Part shown: one piece after another, positions 1 through 7,456 of the stretch
Layout of the letters: every line of letters starts with the position of its first letter
How positions within the stretch are numbered: position 1 is the first letter of the stretch
Origin: Cellulomonas sp. SLBN-39
GTDB taxonomy: Bacteria; Actinomycetota; Actinomycetes; Actinomycetales; Cellulomonadaceae
Assembly (NCBI RefSeq): GCF_006715865.1
Contig: NZ_VFOA01000001.1
Span: 1,426,001-1,490,000 of the forward strand
Length of the DNA stretch: 64,000 nucleotides
Reading direction: 5' to 3'
Program-made: the position numbers and the translations under genes
Notes under the pieces: model-generated
Seen by the model: the letters and a program-made list of their open reading frames with translations, nothing else
Databases searched by the model: none
Told to the model about the DNA's origin: nothing

Positions 1-221
1 CACTCGAGGCGGCCCGCACGGTTGCGGCGGGCGATGACGGCGGCCTCGTACAGGCCGTGCCGACGGGTGACGACGAGGCCGCCCGCGGAGGTCTCGTCGA
101 CGACGGGCATGGCGGCCGGGGCGGGACGCTGGGTGAGGCGTGAGGGGTCGATCCGCAGGGCGTGACCGCCCGGGGGCGCCGGCACGCGCCCGGGCACGGG
201 CGGGCGGGCGGCGCTGGGCAT
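1..221 (-). CDS. NUDIX hydrolase, N-terminal part (runs off the window)
   Basis: The reverse strand is open from an ATG at 221 to the window edge and encodes a 73-residue beginning with a Pro/Ala-rich head, then VVDETSAGGLVVTRRHG and AAVIARRNRAGRLE. The phrase VDETSAGGLVV, followed by a strand ending in RxGRL, is the typical start of the actinobacterial NUDIX hydrolase encoded divergently from the CCA-adding enzyme, upstream of the MurJ gene. The NUDIX box itself lies outside the window, so substrate cannot be judged. The ATG directly follows a -10-like hexamer, which suggests a leaderless mRNA. Family call is by recognition of the N-terminal signature and by neighbourhood. Confidence 0.75.
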   Translation of the reverse strand, partial: MPSAARPPVPGRVPAPPGGHALRIDPSRLTQRPAPAAMPVVDETSAGGLVVTRRHGLYEAAVIARRNRAGRLE

Positions 222-228
222 GCGGACA

Positions 229-234
229 ACTGTA
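229..234 (-). promoter_or_regulatory. -10 element TACAGT of the leaderless NUDIX gene
   Basis: On the minus strand TACAGT fits the actinobacterial TANNNT -10 consensus. Its last base is separated by seven bases from the A of the ATG, the geometry expected when transcription and translation start at the same base. No -35 was needed or seen. Confidence 0.5.
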
Positions 235-303
235 ACGAGTCCACCACCGCCGGATCGCCGGTGCGCGGGCCGATCTGGTGCCGGTCGGGCCGCGCACCTC
301 TGG

Positions 304-309
304 CACCCT
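304..309 (+). promoter_or_regulatory. -10-like element CACCCT for a leaderless CCA transferase gene
   Basis: CACCCT fits NANNNT and is followed by six bases and then the GTG at 316. There is no Shine-Dalgarno sequence before that GTG, so a leaderless mRNA is the simplest reading. Confidence 0.4.
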
Positions 310-315
310 GGTGCG

Positions 316-1851
316 GTGCCCACCAGCCCTGACGACCACCGTCCTGCCCTGAACCAGCTGCAGCGCCGTGCGATCGAGGTCCTCGCGACCGTCGCGCCCG
401 ACGCCCTCGCGCTGGGGGAGCGGTTCAGGGACCAGGGTCACGAGCTGGCCCTGGTCGGCGGTCCGGTGCGCGACGCCTTCCTCGGGCGGACCAGCAACGA
501 CCTGGACTTCGCGACGTCGGCGTCGCCGGACGAGGCGGAGCCGCTGCTGGCGTCGTGGGGCGACGCGCACTGGGACATCGGTCGGGAGTTCGGCACCGTC
601 GGCGCGCGTCGGTTCGCCGGGCGGCACGGCGCCGGGTCGGCGGACGTCGTGGTCGAGGTGACGACGTACCGCACGGACGAGTACGACCCGACGTCCCGCA
701 AGCCCGTGGTCGCCTTCGGCGACACCCTCGAGGGCGACCTGTCGCGCCGGGACTTCACGGTCAACGCGATGGCGCTGCGGGTGCCCGACCTGGTGTTCGT
801 CGACCCGTTCGACGGGCTCGGCGACCTGGCGCGCCGGGTGCTGCGCACGCCGGTGGACCCGCGGCAGTCGTTCGACGACGACCCGCTGCGCATGATGCGC
901 GCGGCACGGTTCGTCGCGCAGCTGGGCTTCCGGCTCGACGACGACGCGCGGGCCGCGATCGTCGACATGGCCGAGCGGATCACGATCGTGTCGGCCGAGC
1001 GGGTGCGGGACGAGCTGACCAAGCTGCTGATGGCGGAGCACCCGCGGGCGGGCCTGGAGGTGCTGGTCGACACCGGGCTGGCGGACCACGTGCTGCCCGA
1101 GCTGCCGGCCCTGCGGCTCGAGATCGACGAGCACCACCGCCACAAGGACGTGTACGAGCACTCGCTCATGGTGCTGGAGAAGGCCGTGGCGCTGGAGACG
1201 GGCCCGGACGGCGCGGTGCCGGGCCCTGACCTGGTGCTCCGCCTCGCGGCGCTGCTGCACGACATCGGCAAGCCCCGCACGCGACGGTTCGAGGAGGGCG
1301 GGGGCGTGAGCTTCCACCACCACGAGGTCGTGGGCGCCAAGATGGCGGCCAAGCGGCTCAAGGCGCTGCGGTTCGACAAGCAGACGGTGCAGGACGTCGC
1401 CCGGCTGACCGAGCTGCACCTGCGGTTCCACGGGTACGGCGAGGGGGAGTGGACCGACTCGGCGGTGCGGCGGTACGTCACGGACGCCGGACCGCTGCTC
1501 GAGCGGCTGCACCGCCTGACGCGGTCGGACTCCACCACGCGCAACCAGCGCAAGGCCCAGCGGCTGTCGCGCGCGTACGACGACCTCGAGGTGCGGATCG
1601 CCCGCCTGCGGGAGCAGGAGGAGCTGGCGTCGATCCGTCCGGACCTGGACGGCACGCAGATCATGGCCGCGCTCGGCGTCGGCCCGGGGCGCGTGGTCGG
1701 CGAGGCCTACCGGTTCCTGCTCGAGCTGCGCCTCGACCGCGGCCCGCTCGGCGAGGACGCGGCCCGCGCCCTGCTGCAGGAGTGGTGGGCGGCGCGCTCG
1801 ACCGACTCGGGCGTCAGCGACGACCGACTCGACGGTCAGCCGACTGACTGA
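316..1851 (+). CDS. CCA tRNA nucleotidyltransferase (polynucleotide adenylyltransferase family)
   Basis: This cytoplasmic enzyme adds or repairs the 3' CCA end of tRNAs. The 511-residue protein has the class II nucleotidyltransferase head (LVGGPVRDAFLGR followed by DLDFAT, supplying the metal-binding aspartates), the arginine-rich segment RRDFTVNAMAL, the DPLRMMRAARF helix, and a C-terminal HD domain (HDIGKPRTR). That head-plus-HD layout and length are usual for actinobacterial CCA enzymes. I chose GTG 316 rather than the upstream ATG at 220 because the upstream 32 residues look like translated intergenic DNA, and a -10-like hexamer sits right before GTG 316. It is divergent from the NUDIX gene and convergent with the LOV phosphatase gene, sharing a hairpin at its end. 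Confidence 0.93.
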   Translation: MPTSPDDHRPALNQLQRRAIEVLATVAPDALALGERFRDQGHELALVGGPVRDAFLGRTSNDLDFATSASPDEAEPLLASWGDAHWDIGREFGTVGARRFAGRHGAGSADVVVEVTTYRTDEYDPTSRKPVVAFGDTLEGDLSRRDFTVNAMALRVPDLVFVDPFDGLGDLARRVLRTPVDPRQSFDDDPLRMMRAARFVAQLGFRLDDDARAAIVDMAERITIVSAERVRDELTKLLMAEHPRAGLEVLVDTGLADHVLPELPALRLEIDEHHRHKDVYEHSLMVLEKAVALETGPDGAVPGPDLVLRLAALLHDIGKPRTRRFEEGGGVSFHHHEVVGAKMAAKRLKALRFDKQTVQDVARLTELHLRFHGYGEGEWTDSAVRRYVTDAGPLLERLHRLTRSDSTTRNQRKAQRLSRAYDDLEVRIARLREQEELASIRPDLDGTQIMAALGVGPGRVVGEAYRFLLELRLDRGPLGEDAARALLQEWWAARSTDSGVSDDRLDGQPTD

Positions 1852-1863
1852 AGAGTCAGTCGG
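1840..1863. terminator. Perfect 10-bp hairpin spanning two convergent stop codons
   Basis: The arms CCGACTGACT and AGTCAGTCGG flank the loop GAAG. The stem contains the TGA stop codons of both the CCA gene and the opposing LOV phosphatase gene, which are only four bases apart. It is symmetrical and so could end transcription from both sides; there is no T-run, so function as a terminator is inferred. Confidence 0.65.
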
Positions 1864-3574
1864 TGTGGTTCCCCCGCACCACGAGCAGGCACACGTCGTC
1901 CTCCTGCTGCCCGTCGACCAGCGCGGCGACCAGCGCGTCGCGCACCTGCGCCGCGCTCCCCCCGGCCGGGGCCGTGGCGAGCGCCGCGCGCAGGCGGGCC
2001 ACGCCGTCGCGCAGCCCGCGGTCCCGGCGCTCGACCAGACCGTCGCTGTAGAGCACCAGCGTCGCACCCGGCGGGACGTCACGCCCCGCCTGCGTGCCCG
2101 CCCCGGTGCCGTGCACCCCCACGGGCGTCGTCCGCCCGCCGTCGAGGTCGACCACCGTGCCGTCGGGGAGCCGCAGCAGACCCGGCGGGTGCCCCGCCGA
2201 CGCCCAGCGCAGGTGCGCGCCCCCGGCACCGTCGGGCTCCCAGCGCATCAGCACGCACGTGGCCAGGTCCGGCAGCTCGAGACCGCGGACCAGCTCGTCG
2301 AGCCGGGCCAGCGCGGCGCCCGGGCCCTGCGACGCCCACACCGCGGCGCGCAGCAGCGACCGCATCTGGCCCATCGACGCCGCCGCCCGCAGGTCGTGCC
2401 CCACCACGTCGCCGACGGCCAGGCACACCGCGCCGTCCGGCAGGGCGAACGCGTCGAACCAGTCCCCGCCCACCTGGGCCATTCGTGCCGACGGCAGGTA
2501 CGTCGCCGCGACGTCCAGCCCGGCGACGTCGCCGATCACCGGCAGCAGGCTCCGCTGCAGGGTCAGGGCGGCCTCCCGCTCCGCGAGGTACAGGCGCACG
2601 TTCTCCAGCACCACGCCGGCCCGACGGCTCAGGTGCGCGGCCGTCACCTCGACGTCCCGGGTGAACCCGTCGGGGCGCTCGTGCACCAGGACGAGCACGC
2701 CGAGCGCCCGGTCGCGCGCCCGCAGCGGCACCACCAGCGCGGAGCCCAGCCCGAGGCGCTCCAGCAGCTCGAGCTGGCGCGGCGTGGTGCGCCCCGGCAG
2801 TGACGCGTGGTCCACGACGTCGACCTGTGCCACGTGGTCGGGCCCCGAGGCCAGCGCCTCCTGCACCCGGGGCGAGTAGATCAACCACTCCGGTCCGTCC
2901 TCGCCGAGGGCGCGGGCGTCGTCGGCCCGGGCCGGGTCGGCCGCCACGACGTGCACGCGCTCGAACCGGCCGTGCTCGTTCGTCACCGCGACGAACCCCC
3001 ACGTCGCGGTCCGTGGCACGACGATCTCGGCGAGCGCGTCGACCGCACCCGCGTACTCCAGGTGCCGCGTCAGCTCGTCGCTCACCTCGGCGAGCAGCGC
3101 CAGGCGGGCAGCCGTCTGGCGGGCCAGGGCCAGCTCGGTGTCGCGGGCCGCGTCGCCGACGGACCGGGCCGTCGCGTCCACCTGCACGCCGACGCGGTGC
3201 GTGACCACGCCGTCCGCGTCGCGCAGCTGCGTCACCGCCAGCTGGTTCCAGAACAGCGACCCGTCCTTGCGGGCGTTGAGCAGCAGCTCGACGGCGTCCT
3301 CGCCCGCGGCGAGCGCGTCCCGCAGCCGTGCGACCGCCACCGGGTCTGTGCCCGCGCACTGCAGGAACCGGCAGTTGCGACCCACGACCTCGGCCGACGT
3401 CCAGCCCGTCATCCGCGTGAACGCGTCGTTGGCCCACACCACGGGGTCGTCCGGCAGGCGCGGGTCGGAGACGACGACGGCGAGCTGCTGGTCGAGCAGG
3501 ATCCGCCGGGCGAGCTCGCCGGTGAGCACCGCCTCGCCCGTGACGGGGACCGACGGTGCGGGCGCGCGCCTCAT
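1856..3574 (-). CDS. LOV-GAF-PP2C (SpoIIE-type) protein phosphatase, putative blue-light sensor
   Basis: The 572-residue protein is predicted to be a soluble sensor phosphatase. Residues about 25-130 form a PAS/LOV domain with GRNCRFLQ, in which Cys68 is in the position that forms the flavin adduct in LOV photoreceptors. A GAF domain follows (about 170-330), then a SpoIIE/RsbU-type PP2C domain (about 345-570) with GGDWFDAF, AVGDVVGHDLRAA and LYSDGLVERRD. Such proteins usually dephosphorylate anti-anti-sigma factors in stress signalling; no partner-switching genes are nearby. The start ATG overlaps the stop of the upstream MFS gene (ATGA), indicating translational coupling. A longer reading frame extends upstream inside the MFS gene but has no recognisable sequence. 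Light response is inferred from the LOV cysteine motif. Confidence 0.88.
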   Translation of the reverse strand: MRRAPAPSVPVTGEAVLTGELARRILLDQQLAVVVSDPRLPDDPVVWANDAFTRMTGWTSAEVVGRNCRFLQCAGTDPVAVARLRDALAAGEDAVELLLNARKDGSLFWNQLAVTQLRDADGVVTHRVGVQVDATARSVGDAARDTELALARQTAARLALLAEVSDELTRHLEYAGAVDALAEIVVPRTATWGFVAVTNEHGRFERVHVVAADPARADDARALGEDGPEWLIYSPRVQEALASGPDHVAQVDVVDHASLPGRTTPRQLELLERLGLGSALVVPLRARDRALGVLVLVHERPDGFTRDVEVTAAHLSRRAGVVLENVRLYLAEREAALTLQRSLLPVIGDVAGLDVAATYLPSARMAQVGGDWFDAFALPDGAVCLAVGDVVGHDLRAAASMGQMRSLLRAAVWASQGPGAALARLDELVRGLELPDLATCVLMRWEPDGAGGAHLRWASAGHPPGLLRLPDGTVVDLDGGRTTPVGVHGTGAGTQAGRDVPPGATLVLYSDGLVERRDRGLRDGVARLRAALATAPAGGSAAQVRDALVAALVDGQQEDDVCLLVVRGNHTD

Positions 3575-4884
3575 GCGACGGGCTCGCGCGCGGCAGGCGC
3601 GGCGACCACCACCGGCTCGCGCGGGGCGAGCGCGAACAGCACGGCGCCGACCAGGTAGGCCGCCGCGAGGCCGGCGAACACCGGTCGGGACCAGCCCGTG
3701 TCGGGCAGCGTCAGCGCCGCGAGCGCCGCGGCGCCGACGAACGCCGCGTTGTACATGACGTCGTACAGCGCGAACGCCCGCCCGCGGAACGCGTCGGCGG
3801 TGTCGCGCTGCACGATCGTGTCCACCGCGATCTTCGCGCCCTGCGCCGCCAGGCCGAGCGCCCCGCCGGCCGCGAGCACCGCGACCCGGTCGACCGTCAC
3901 GACGAGCAGCAGCTGGCTGACCACGGCGAGCAGCAGGCAGCCCACCACCCACGCGTGCGGCCCGACCCGCGGGACCAGCAGCGGCGTGAGCACCACCGCG
4001 AGGGCGAACCCGACGGCGCTGGCGGCCAGCACCGTGCCGAACGTCTCCAGGCCCGCCTGGGCGTCCGCGGGGTCGGCGAGCAGGTTGCGGGAGATGAGGA
4101 TGCTGGCGATGAAGACCGCGCCGTAGCAGAACCGGTGCAGCGCCATGATGCCCAGGGCCTGGGCGGGGGTGCGGCGCGCGACGAGGTACCGGGCGCCCTC
4201 GCCGAGACCCCGCGCCAGCGAGACGAACGCCGCGCGCACCTGCGCCCCGTCCGCACGGTCCTCGGGCCCGAGCTGGTCACGCCCCAGCCGTGTGGCCAAC
4301 GCGGACGCACCCGCCATGACCGCTGCGGCCACCAGGAGCGCCGTCGCGTCGCGCACCCGCCCGGCAGGCAGCACCAGGCCGAGCACCAGGCCGACGCCGC
4401 CGCCGACGCCGGCCGCTGCGGCCCCGAGCGTCGGCGTGACGGCGTTGGCGGTGAGCAGCAGCGGTCCGTCGACGACCTTCGGCAAAGACGCCGACAGCGC
4501 GGCCAGCAGGAACCGGTTGACCGAGAGCGTCACCAGCGCCAGCACGTAGACGGCCGGCCCGACGCCCACGGTCGCCATGAGCGCGGCGATCGTCAGCGTC
4601 AGGGCCACCCGCACGAGGTTGCCGACGAGGAGCACCTGCCGGCGGCGCCACCGATCGAGCAGCACGCCCGCCCACGGGCCGACGATCGTGAACGGCAGCA
4701 GCAGCACCGCGAACGCCGTGGCCACACCCGTCGCGGTGCTCGCGTTCTCCGGCGAGAAGAAGAACAGGGTCGCGAGCCCGACCTGGAACATGCCGTCCGC
4801 GGTCTGGCTGACCAGCCGCACGGCGAACAGGCGCCGGAAGCCGGTCAGCGGCCAGAGCGCCCGGAGGTCGGAGATCACCTGCAC
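3571..4884 (-). CDS. MFS transporter
   Basis: A 437-residue integral membrane protein with about twelve hydrophobic segments and the major-facilitator signature between the second and third segments (GPWAGVLLDRWRRRQVLL). A matching basic loop separates later segments. It resembles the MFS proteins of actinobacteria with RLVSQTADGMFQVGLATLFFF near the N-terminus; the substrate cannot be predicted. It starts with GTG six bases after a TAGCCT -10 element, so the mRNA is probably leaderless. The stop overlaps the start of the LOV-GAF-PP2C gene by four bases, so the transporter and light-type sensor are made from one mRNA. The divergent promoter serves the ECF sigma gene. Confidence 0.88.
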   Translation of the reverse strand: MQVISDLRALWPLTGFRRLFAVRLVSQTADGMFQVGLATLFFFSPENASTATGVATAFAVLLLPFTIVGPWAGVLLDRWRRRQVLLVGNLVRVALTLTIAALMATVGVGPAVYVLALVTLSVNRFLLAALSASLPKVVDGPLLLTANAVTPTLGAAAAGVGGGVGLVLGLVLPAGRVRDATALLVAAAVMAGASALATRLGRDQLGPEDRADGAQVRAAFVSLARGLGEGARYLVARRTPAQALGIMALHRFCYGAVFIASILISRNLLADPADAQAGLETFGTVLAASAVGFALAVVLTPLLVPRVGPHAWVVGCLLLAVVSQLLLVVTVDRVAVLAAGGALGLAAQGAKIAVDTIVQRDTADAFRGRAFALYDVMYNAAFVGAAALAALTLPDTGWSRPVFAGLAAAYLVGAVLFALAPREPVVVAAPAAREPVA

Positions 4885-4890
4885 CGACCC

Positions 4891-4900
4891 AGGCTACGGT
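4891..4900. promoter_or_regulatory. Overlapping divergent -10 elements (TAGCCT minus, TACGGT plus)
   Basis: On the minus strand TAGCCT (4896 to 4891) precedes the MFS GTG by six bases. On the plus strand TACGGT (4895-4900) fits TANNNT and would start a transcript near 4907, giving a leader of about 118 bases to the sigma factor gene. The two hexamers overlap, so the promoters may be mutually exclusive. Confidence 0.45.
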
Positions 4901-5024
4901 GCCCGCCACGACGCGCCCCTCGACGCCTGCGTCCGACCGGGCGACCCGGTCCCGACCCCACCCCAACCTCGTCGCCACCCACGTCGTTCTGCACCCCGAC
5001 ACCCGCGACGACCAGGAGGACCGC

Positions 5025-5591
5025 GTGCCGGACGGATGGGAACCGATGCTGGAGGCGCTGGTGCGCGAGCGCTGGCCGGCGCTGCTCGCCCGCGCGCGGA
5101 TGCTCGCCCGCGACCCGCGCGACGCGGAGGACCTCGTGCAGGAGGCCCTCGTGGCCACCTTCCGCGGCCGGGCGCGGTTCGCGTCGCTGCCGGAGGCCGA
5201 GCAGTACGTGCGGCGTGCGGTTGTCTCGCGGTTCTACGACCAGGCGCGCCGGGCGCAGCGCGAGGGGGCCGCGTCGCGGCGGCTCGCCGCGCGGCCCGTG
5301 CCCGACGTGCCCGGGCCCGACGTGCGGGCCGCGGGCCTCGCCGACGAGGTCGAGGCAGCGCTCGCCGAGCTCGCGCCCCGCGAGCGGGCGTGCGTGGTGC
5401 TGCGGCACCTCGACGACGTGTCCGTGCGTGACACCGCCCACCTGCTCGGCCTGAGCGAGGGCGCCGTGAAGCGGTACACCTCCGACGGCGTGCGTGCCCT
5501 CGCCGTCCGGCTGGGCGTGCCCGCGCCGTCCGAGCCCGCCGGCGCACCCGTCCGCCTGGTCCCGACCGTGAAGGAGGCCCGCCGTGGCTGA
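5025..5591 (+). CDS. SigE-family ECF RNA polymerase sigma factor (first copy)
   Basis: The 188-residue protein has sigma region 2 (ARDPRDAEDLVQEALVATF, about residues 25-45, the core-binding DAEDLVQEA motif) and region 4 (LAPRERACVVLRHLDDVSVRDTAHLLGLSEGAVKRYTSDGVRAL, the -35-binding helix-turn-helix). This is the actinobacterial SigE-family type. GTG 5025 was chosen over an upstream in-frame codon because AGGAGGA lies four bases ahead of it and homologous proteins begin with this PDGWEP stretch. The stop overlaps the following membrane-protein gene by eight bases (GTGGCTGA), the usual arrangement of a sigma factor and its membrane partner. A second copy of the pair lies just downstream. Confidence 0.93.
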   Translation: MPDGWEPMLEALVRERWPALLARARMLARDPRDAEDLVQEALVATFRGRARFASLPEAEQYVRRAVVSRFYDQARRAQREGAASRRLAARPVPDVPGPDVRAAGLADEVEAALAELAPRERACVVLRHLDDVSVRDTAHLLGLSEGAVKRYTSDGVRALAVRLGVPAPSEPAGAPVRLVPTVKEARRG

Positions 5592-6837
5592 GCGACCTGA
5601 CGACCTGCACGACCTGCTGCGTGCGGCGGCGCACCAGCGGGAGACCTCGCTGGCGGCCGCGAGCCCGACCGACGGCGTGCTGCCCCGCACGGTGGCCCGG
5701 GTCCGCCGGGCCCGCCGCGGTGCCGTCGCGGCCCGGGTGCTGCTGGTCGCCGCCCTGGTGGTGGGGGTCGCCGGCGCCGCGTGGTGGGTGCCGTCCCCGC
5801 AGGTCCCGCAGCCGCCCGCGTCGCCGAGCCCGGCGACGTCGCCGACCCCCACCCCTTCGCCGGCAGGCGCCGCCACCGTCGACGTGCCCGGCCTGGGTCC
5901 GCTCGTGCAGGCCGGGCGCGGGGACGTGGAGGACGCGGCCGAGGGGGCCGTCCTCGCCCTGTGGCGTGCCCCGGCAGCCGAGGACGACGTCCGACTGCTC
6001 CTCGTCCGGCCGGACGGTGACGTCCTGCACGTGGTGCGGGCCCCGGACGGTGCCCGGGACCTGCGCGCCTGGGACGGCGGCGCCGCGGTCGTCTGGTCGT
6101 TCGGTGCGCAGGAGGCCCAGGCGTTCCGGGTCGACCTCCTGACCGGGGCCGCCCGGGAGGTCGGGTCGGACGCCGGCGCCGGGACGACCACCGACGGGCG
6201 CCCGGGCGAGCGGTCGCCCGACGGCACCGCGGTGCTGGTCCGCGGCGAGGACGGCACCGTCGTGGTGGGCGCGGACGGGGTGCGGACGCTCCAGCTGCCG
6301 GGGCCGTGGTGCCAGGTCGTCGGGTGGAGCGACGCGGCGCACCTGCTCGGCACCTGCACCGACGCGCCCGCCGCGGGCGCCGTGCCCCACGCCGCCGACG
6401 GCCCGACCGTGCACCTCCTCGACGCCACGTCGGGGCAGTCGGTCGCGCAGCAGGCGCTCGGGGCCGGCGACCCCTTCCCCGTCGGTCGCAGCGTGCTCAC
6501 CGAGGTCGGGCTCGTCGTCCTCGCGGCACCCGTCGCCGCGACGTCCGCGGACGTGACCGCCACCGGTCCGGTGTGCGCGGGGTCGCTCGTGACCTTCGAC
6601 GGGCTCGACCCCGCCGGCCCGCTGCCCGTCGACCGGTCCGCACGCCTCGACGGCTCGCACCTGACGTCGGCGCCGGGCCGCGTGCTCCTCGCCGGGCGTG
6701 ATGCGTGCACCGACGCACCCGGGCCGACGACGCTGGAGGCCGTCGACCTCCTGACCGGCGACGTGTCGACCCTGCTGCCGGCACCGACCGACGGTGCGGA
6801 GGGCGACGGGCTGCTGTCGTGGGTCGGCCGGGGGTGA
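5584..6837 (+). CDS. Single-pass membrane protein coupled to SigE-type sigma factor (possible anti-sigma)
   Basis: The 417-residue protein has a cytoplasmic N-terminus of about 45 residues, one transmembrane segment (about 48-67, ARVLLVAALVVGVAGAAWWV), a Pro/Ser/Thr-rich linker and a large extracytoplasmic domain without recognised motifs. There is no zinc-binding HxxxCxxC anti-sigma motif. Translational coupling to the sigma gene (8-nt overlap, AAGGAGG six bases before the GTG) makes an anti-sigma or sensor role likely, but that is inference from position. A paralogous arrangement follows with the second sigma factor. Confidence 0.7.
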   Translation: MAERPDDLHDLLRAAAHQRETSLAAASPTDGVLPRTVARVRRARRGAVAARVLLVAALVVGVAGAAWWVPSPQVPQPPASPSPATSPTPTPSPAGAATVDVPGLGPLVQAGRGDVEDAAEGAVLALWRAPAAEDDVRLLLVRPDGDVLHVVRAPDGARDLRAWDGGAAVVWSFGAQEAQAFRVDLLTGAAREVGSDAGAGTTTDGRPGERSPDGTAVLVRGEDGTVVVGADGVRTLQLPGPWCQVVGWSDAAHLLGTCTDAPAAGAVPHAADGPTVHLLDATSGQSVAQQALGAGDPFPVGRSVLTEVGLVVLAAPVAATSADVTATGPVCAGSLVTFDGLDPAGPLPVDRSARLDGSHLTSAPGRVLLAGRDACTDAPGPTTLEAVDLLTGDVSTLLPAPTDGAEGDGLLSWVGRG

Positions 6838-6901
6838 GCACAACCCCGCGCCGGGCTGCTCCGTTGTCCTCACGGCTGCTCACGACGACGGAGGAGGCGG
6901 A

Positions 6902-7456
6902 GTGCCACGACCATGGGAACCCGTGCTGGACGCACTGGTCCGCGATCGCTACCCGCGGCTGATCGCCCGTGCGGTGCTGGTGACGGCGACGCACGCGGAC
7001 GCGGAGGACCTCGTGCAGGACGCGCTGGTGGCGACCTTCTCGAGCCGGGCGCGGTTCACGCACGTGGCCGCGGCGGAGCAGTACGTGCGCCGCGTGATCG
7101 TCACGCGCTCGGTGGACCGGGCCCGGACCGACGGCGCCGAGCGCCGGGCGCTGGCCCGGACGGCGGCCGAGCCGGTGCCGTCGGGCGAGGTCGTGCTGCA
7201 AGGGCTGGAGCGTGACGTCGTGGCGGCGCTGCGCGATCTCGCGCCACGCCAGCGGGCGTGCGTCGTGCTGCGCCACCTCGACGACCTCTCCGTCGCCGAG
7301 ACCGCGCGGCTGCTCGGGATCGGCGAGGGGTCGGTCAAGCGGTACACCGCCGAGGGCGCTGCACGGCTGCAGCAGCGGCTCGGTGCGCAGGCCATGGACG
7401 AGCCGGAGCGGGTCCGCGTGGACCTGGTGGGCAGCGAGGAGGGGCGACGTGACTGA
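6902..7456 (+). CDS. SigE-family ECF RNA polymerase sigma factor (second copy)
   Basis: This 184-residue sigma factor is closely similar in sequence to the first copy: PWEPVLDALVRDRYPRLIARA at the N-terminus, THADAEDLVQDALVATFSSRARF for region 2 and LAPRQRACVVLRHLDDLSVAETARLLGIGEGSVKRYTAEGAARL for region 4. GTG 6902 is preceded by GAGGAGG at four bases. The stop overlaps the next gene by eight bases (GTGACTGA), exactly as in the first pair, so the two loci look like a tandem duplication of a sigma/membrane-protein module that has since diverged. Confidence 0.92.
   Translation: MPRPWEPVLDALVRDRYPRLIARAVLVTATHADAEDLVQDALVATFSSRARFTHVAAAEQYVRRVIVTRSVDRARTDGAERRALARTAAEPVPSGEVVLQGLERDVVAALRDLAPRQRACVVLRHLDDLSVAETARLLGIGEGSVKRYTAEGAARLQQRLGAQAMDEPERVRVDLVGSEEGRRD

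Noticed and set aside
3556..5454. Long plus-strand frame opposite the MFS gene
   Set aside because: Arg/Ala/Gln-rich composition without domain features; it is a shadow of the MFS gene, which has clear membrane segments and motifs.
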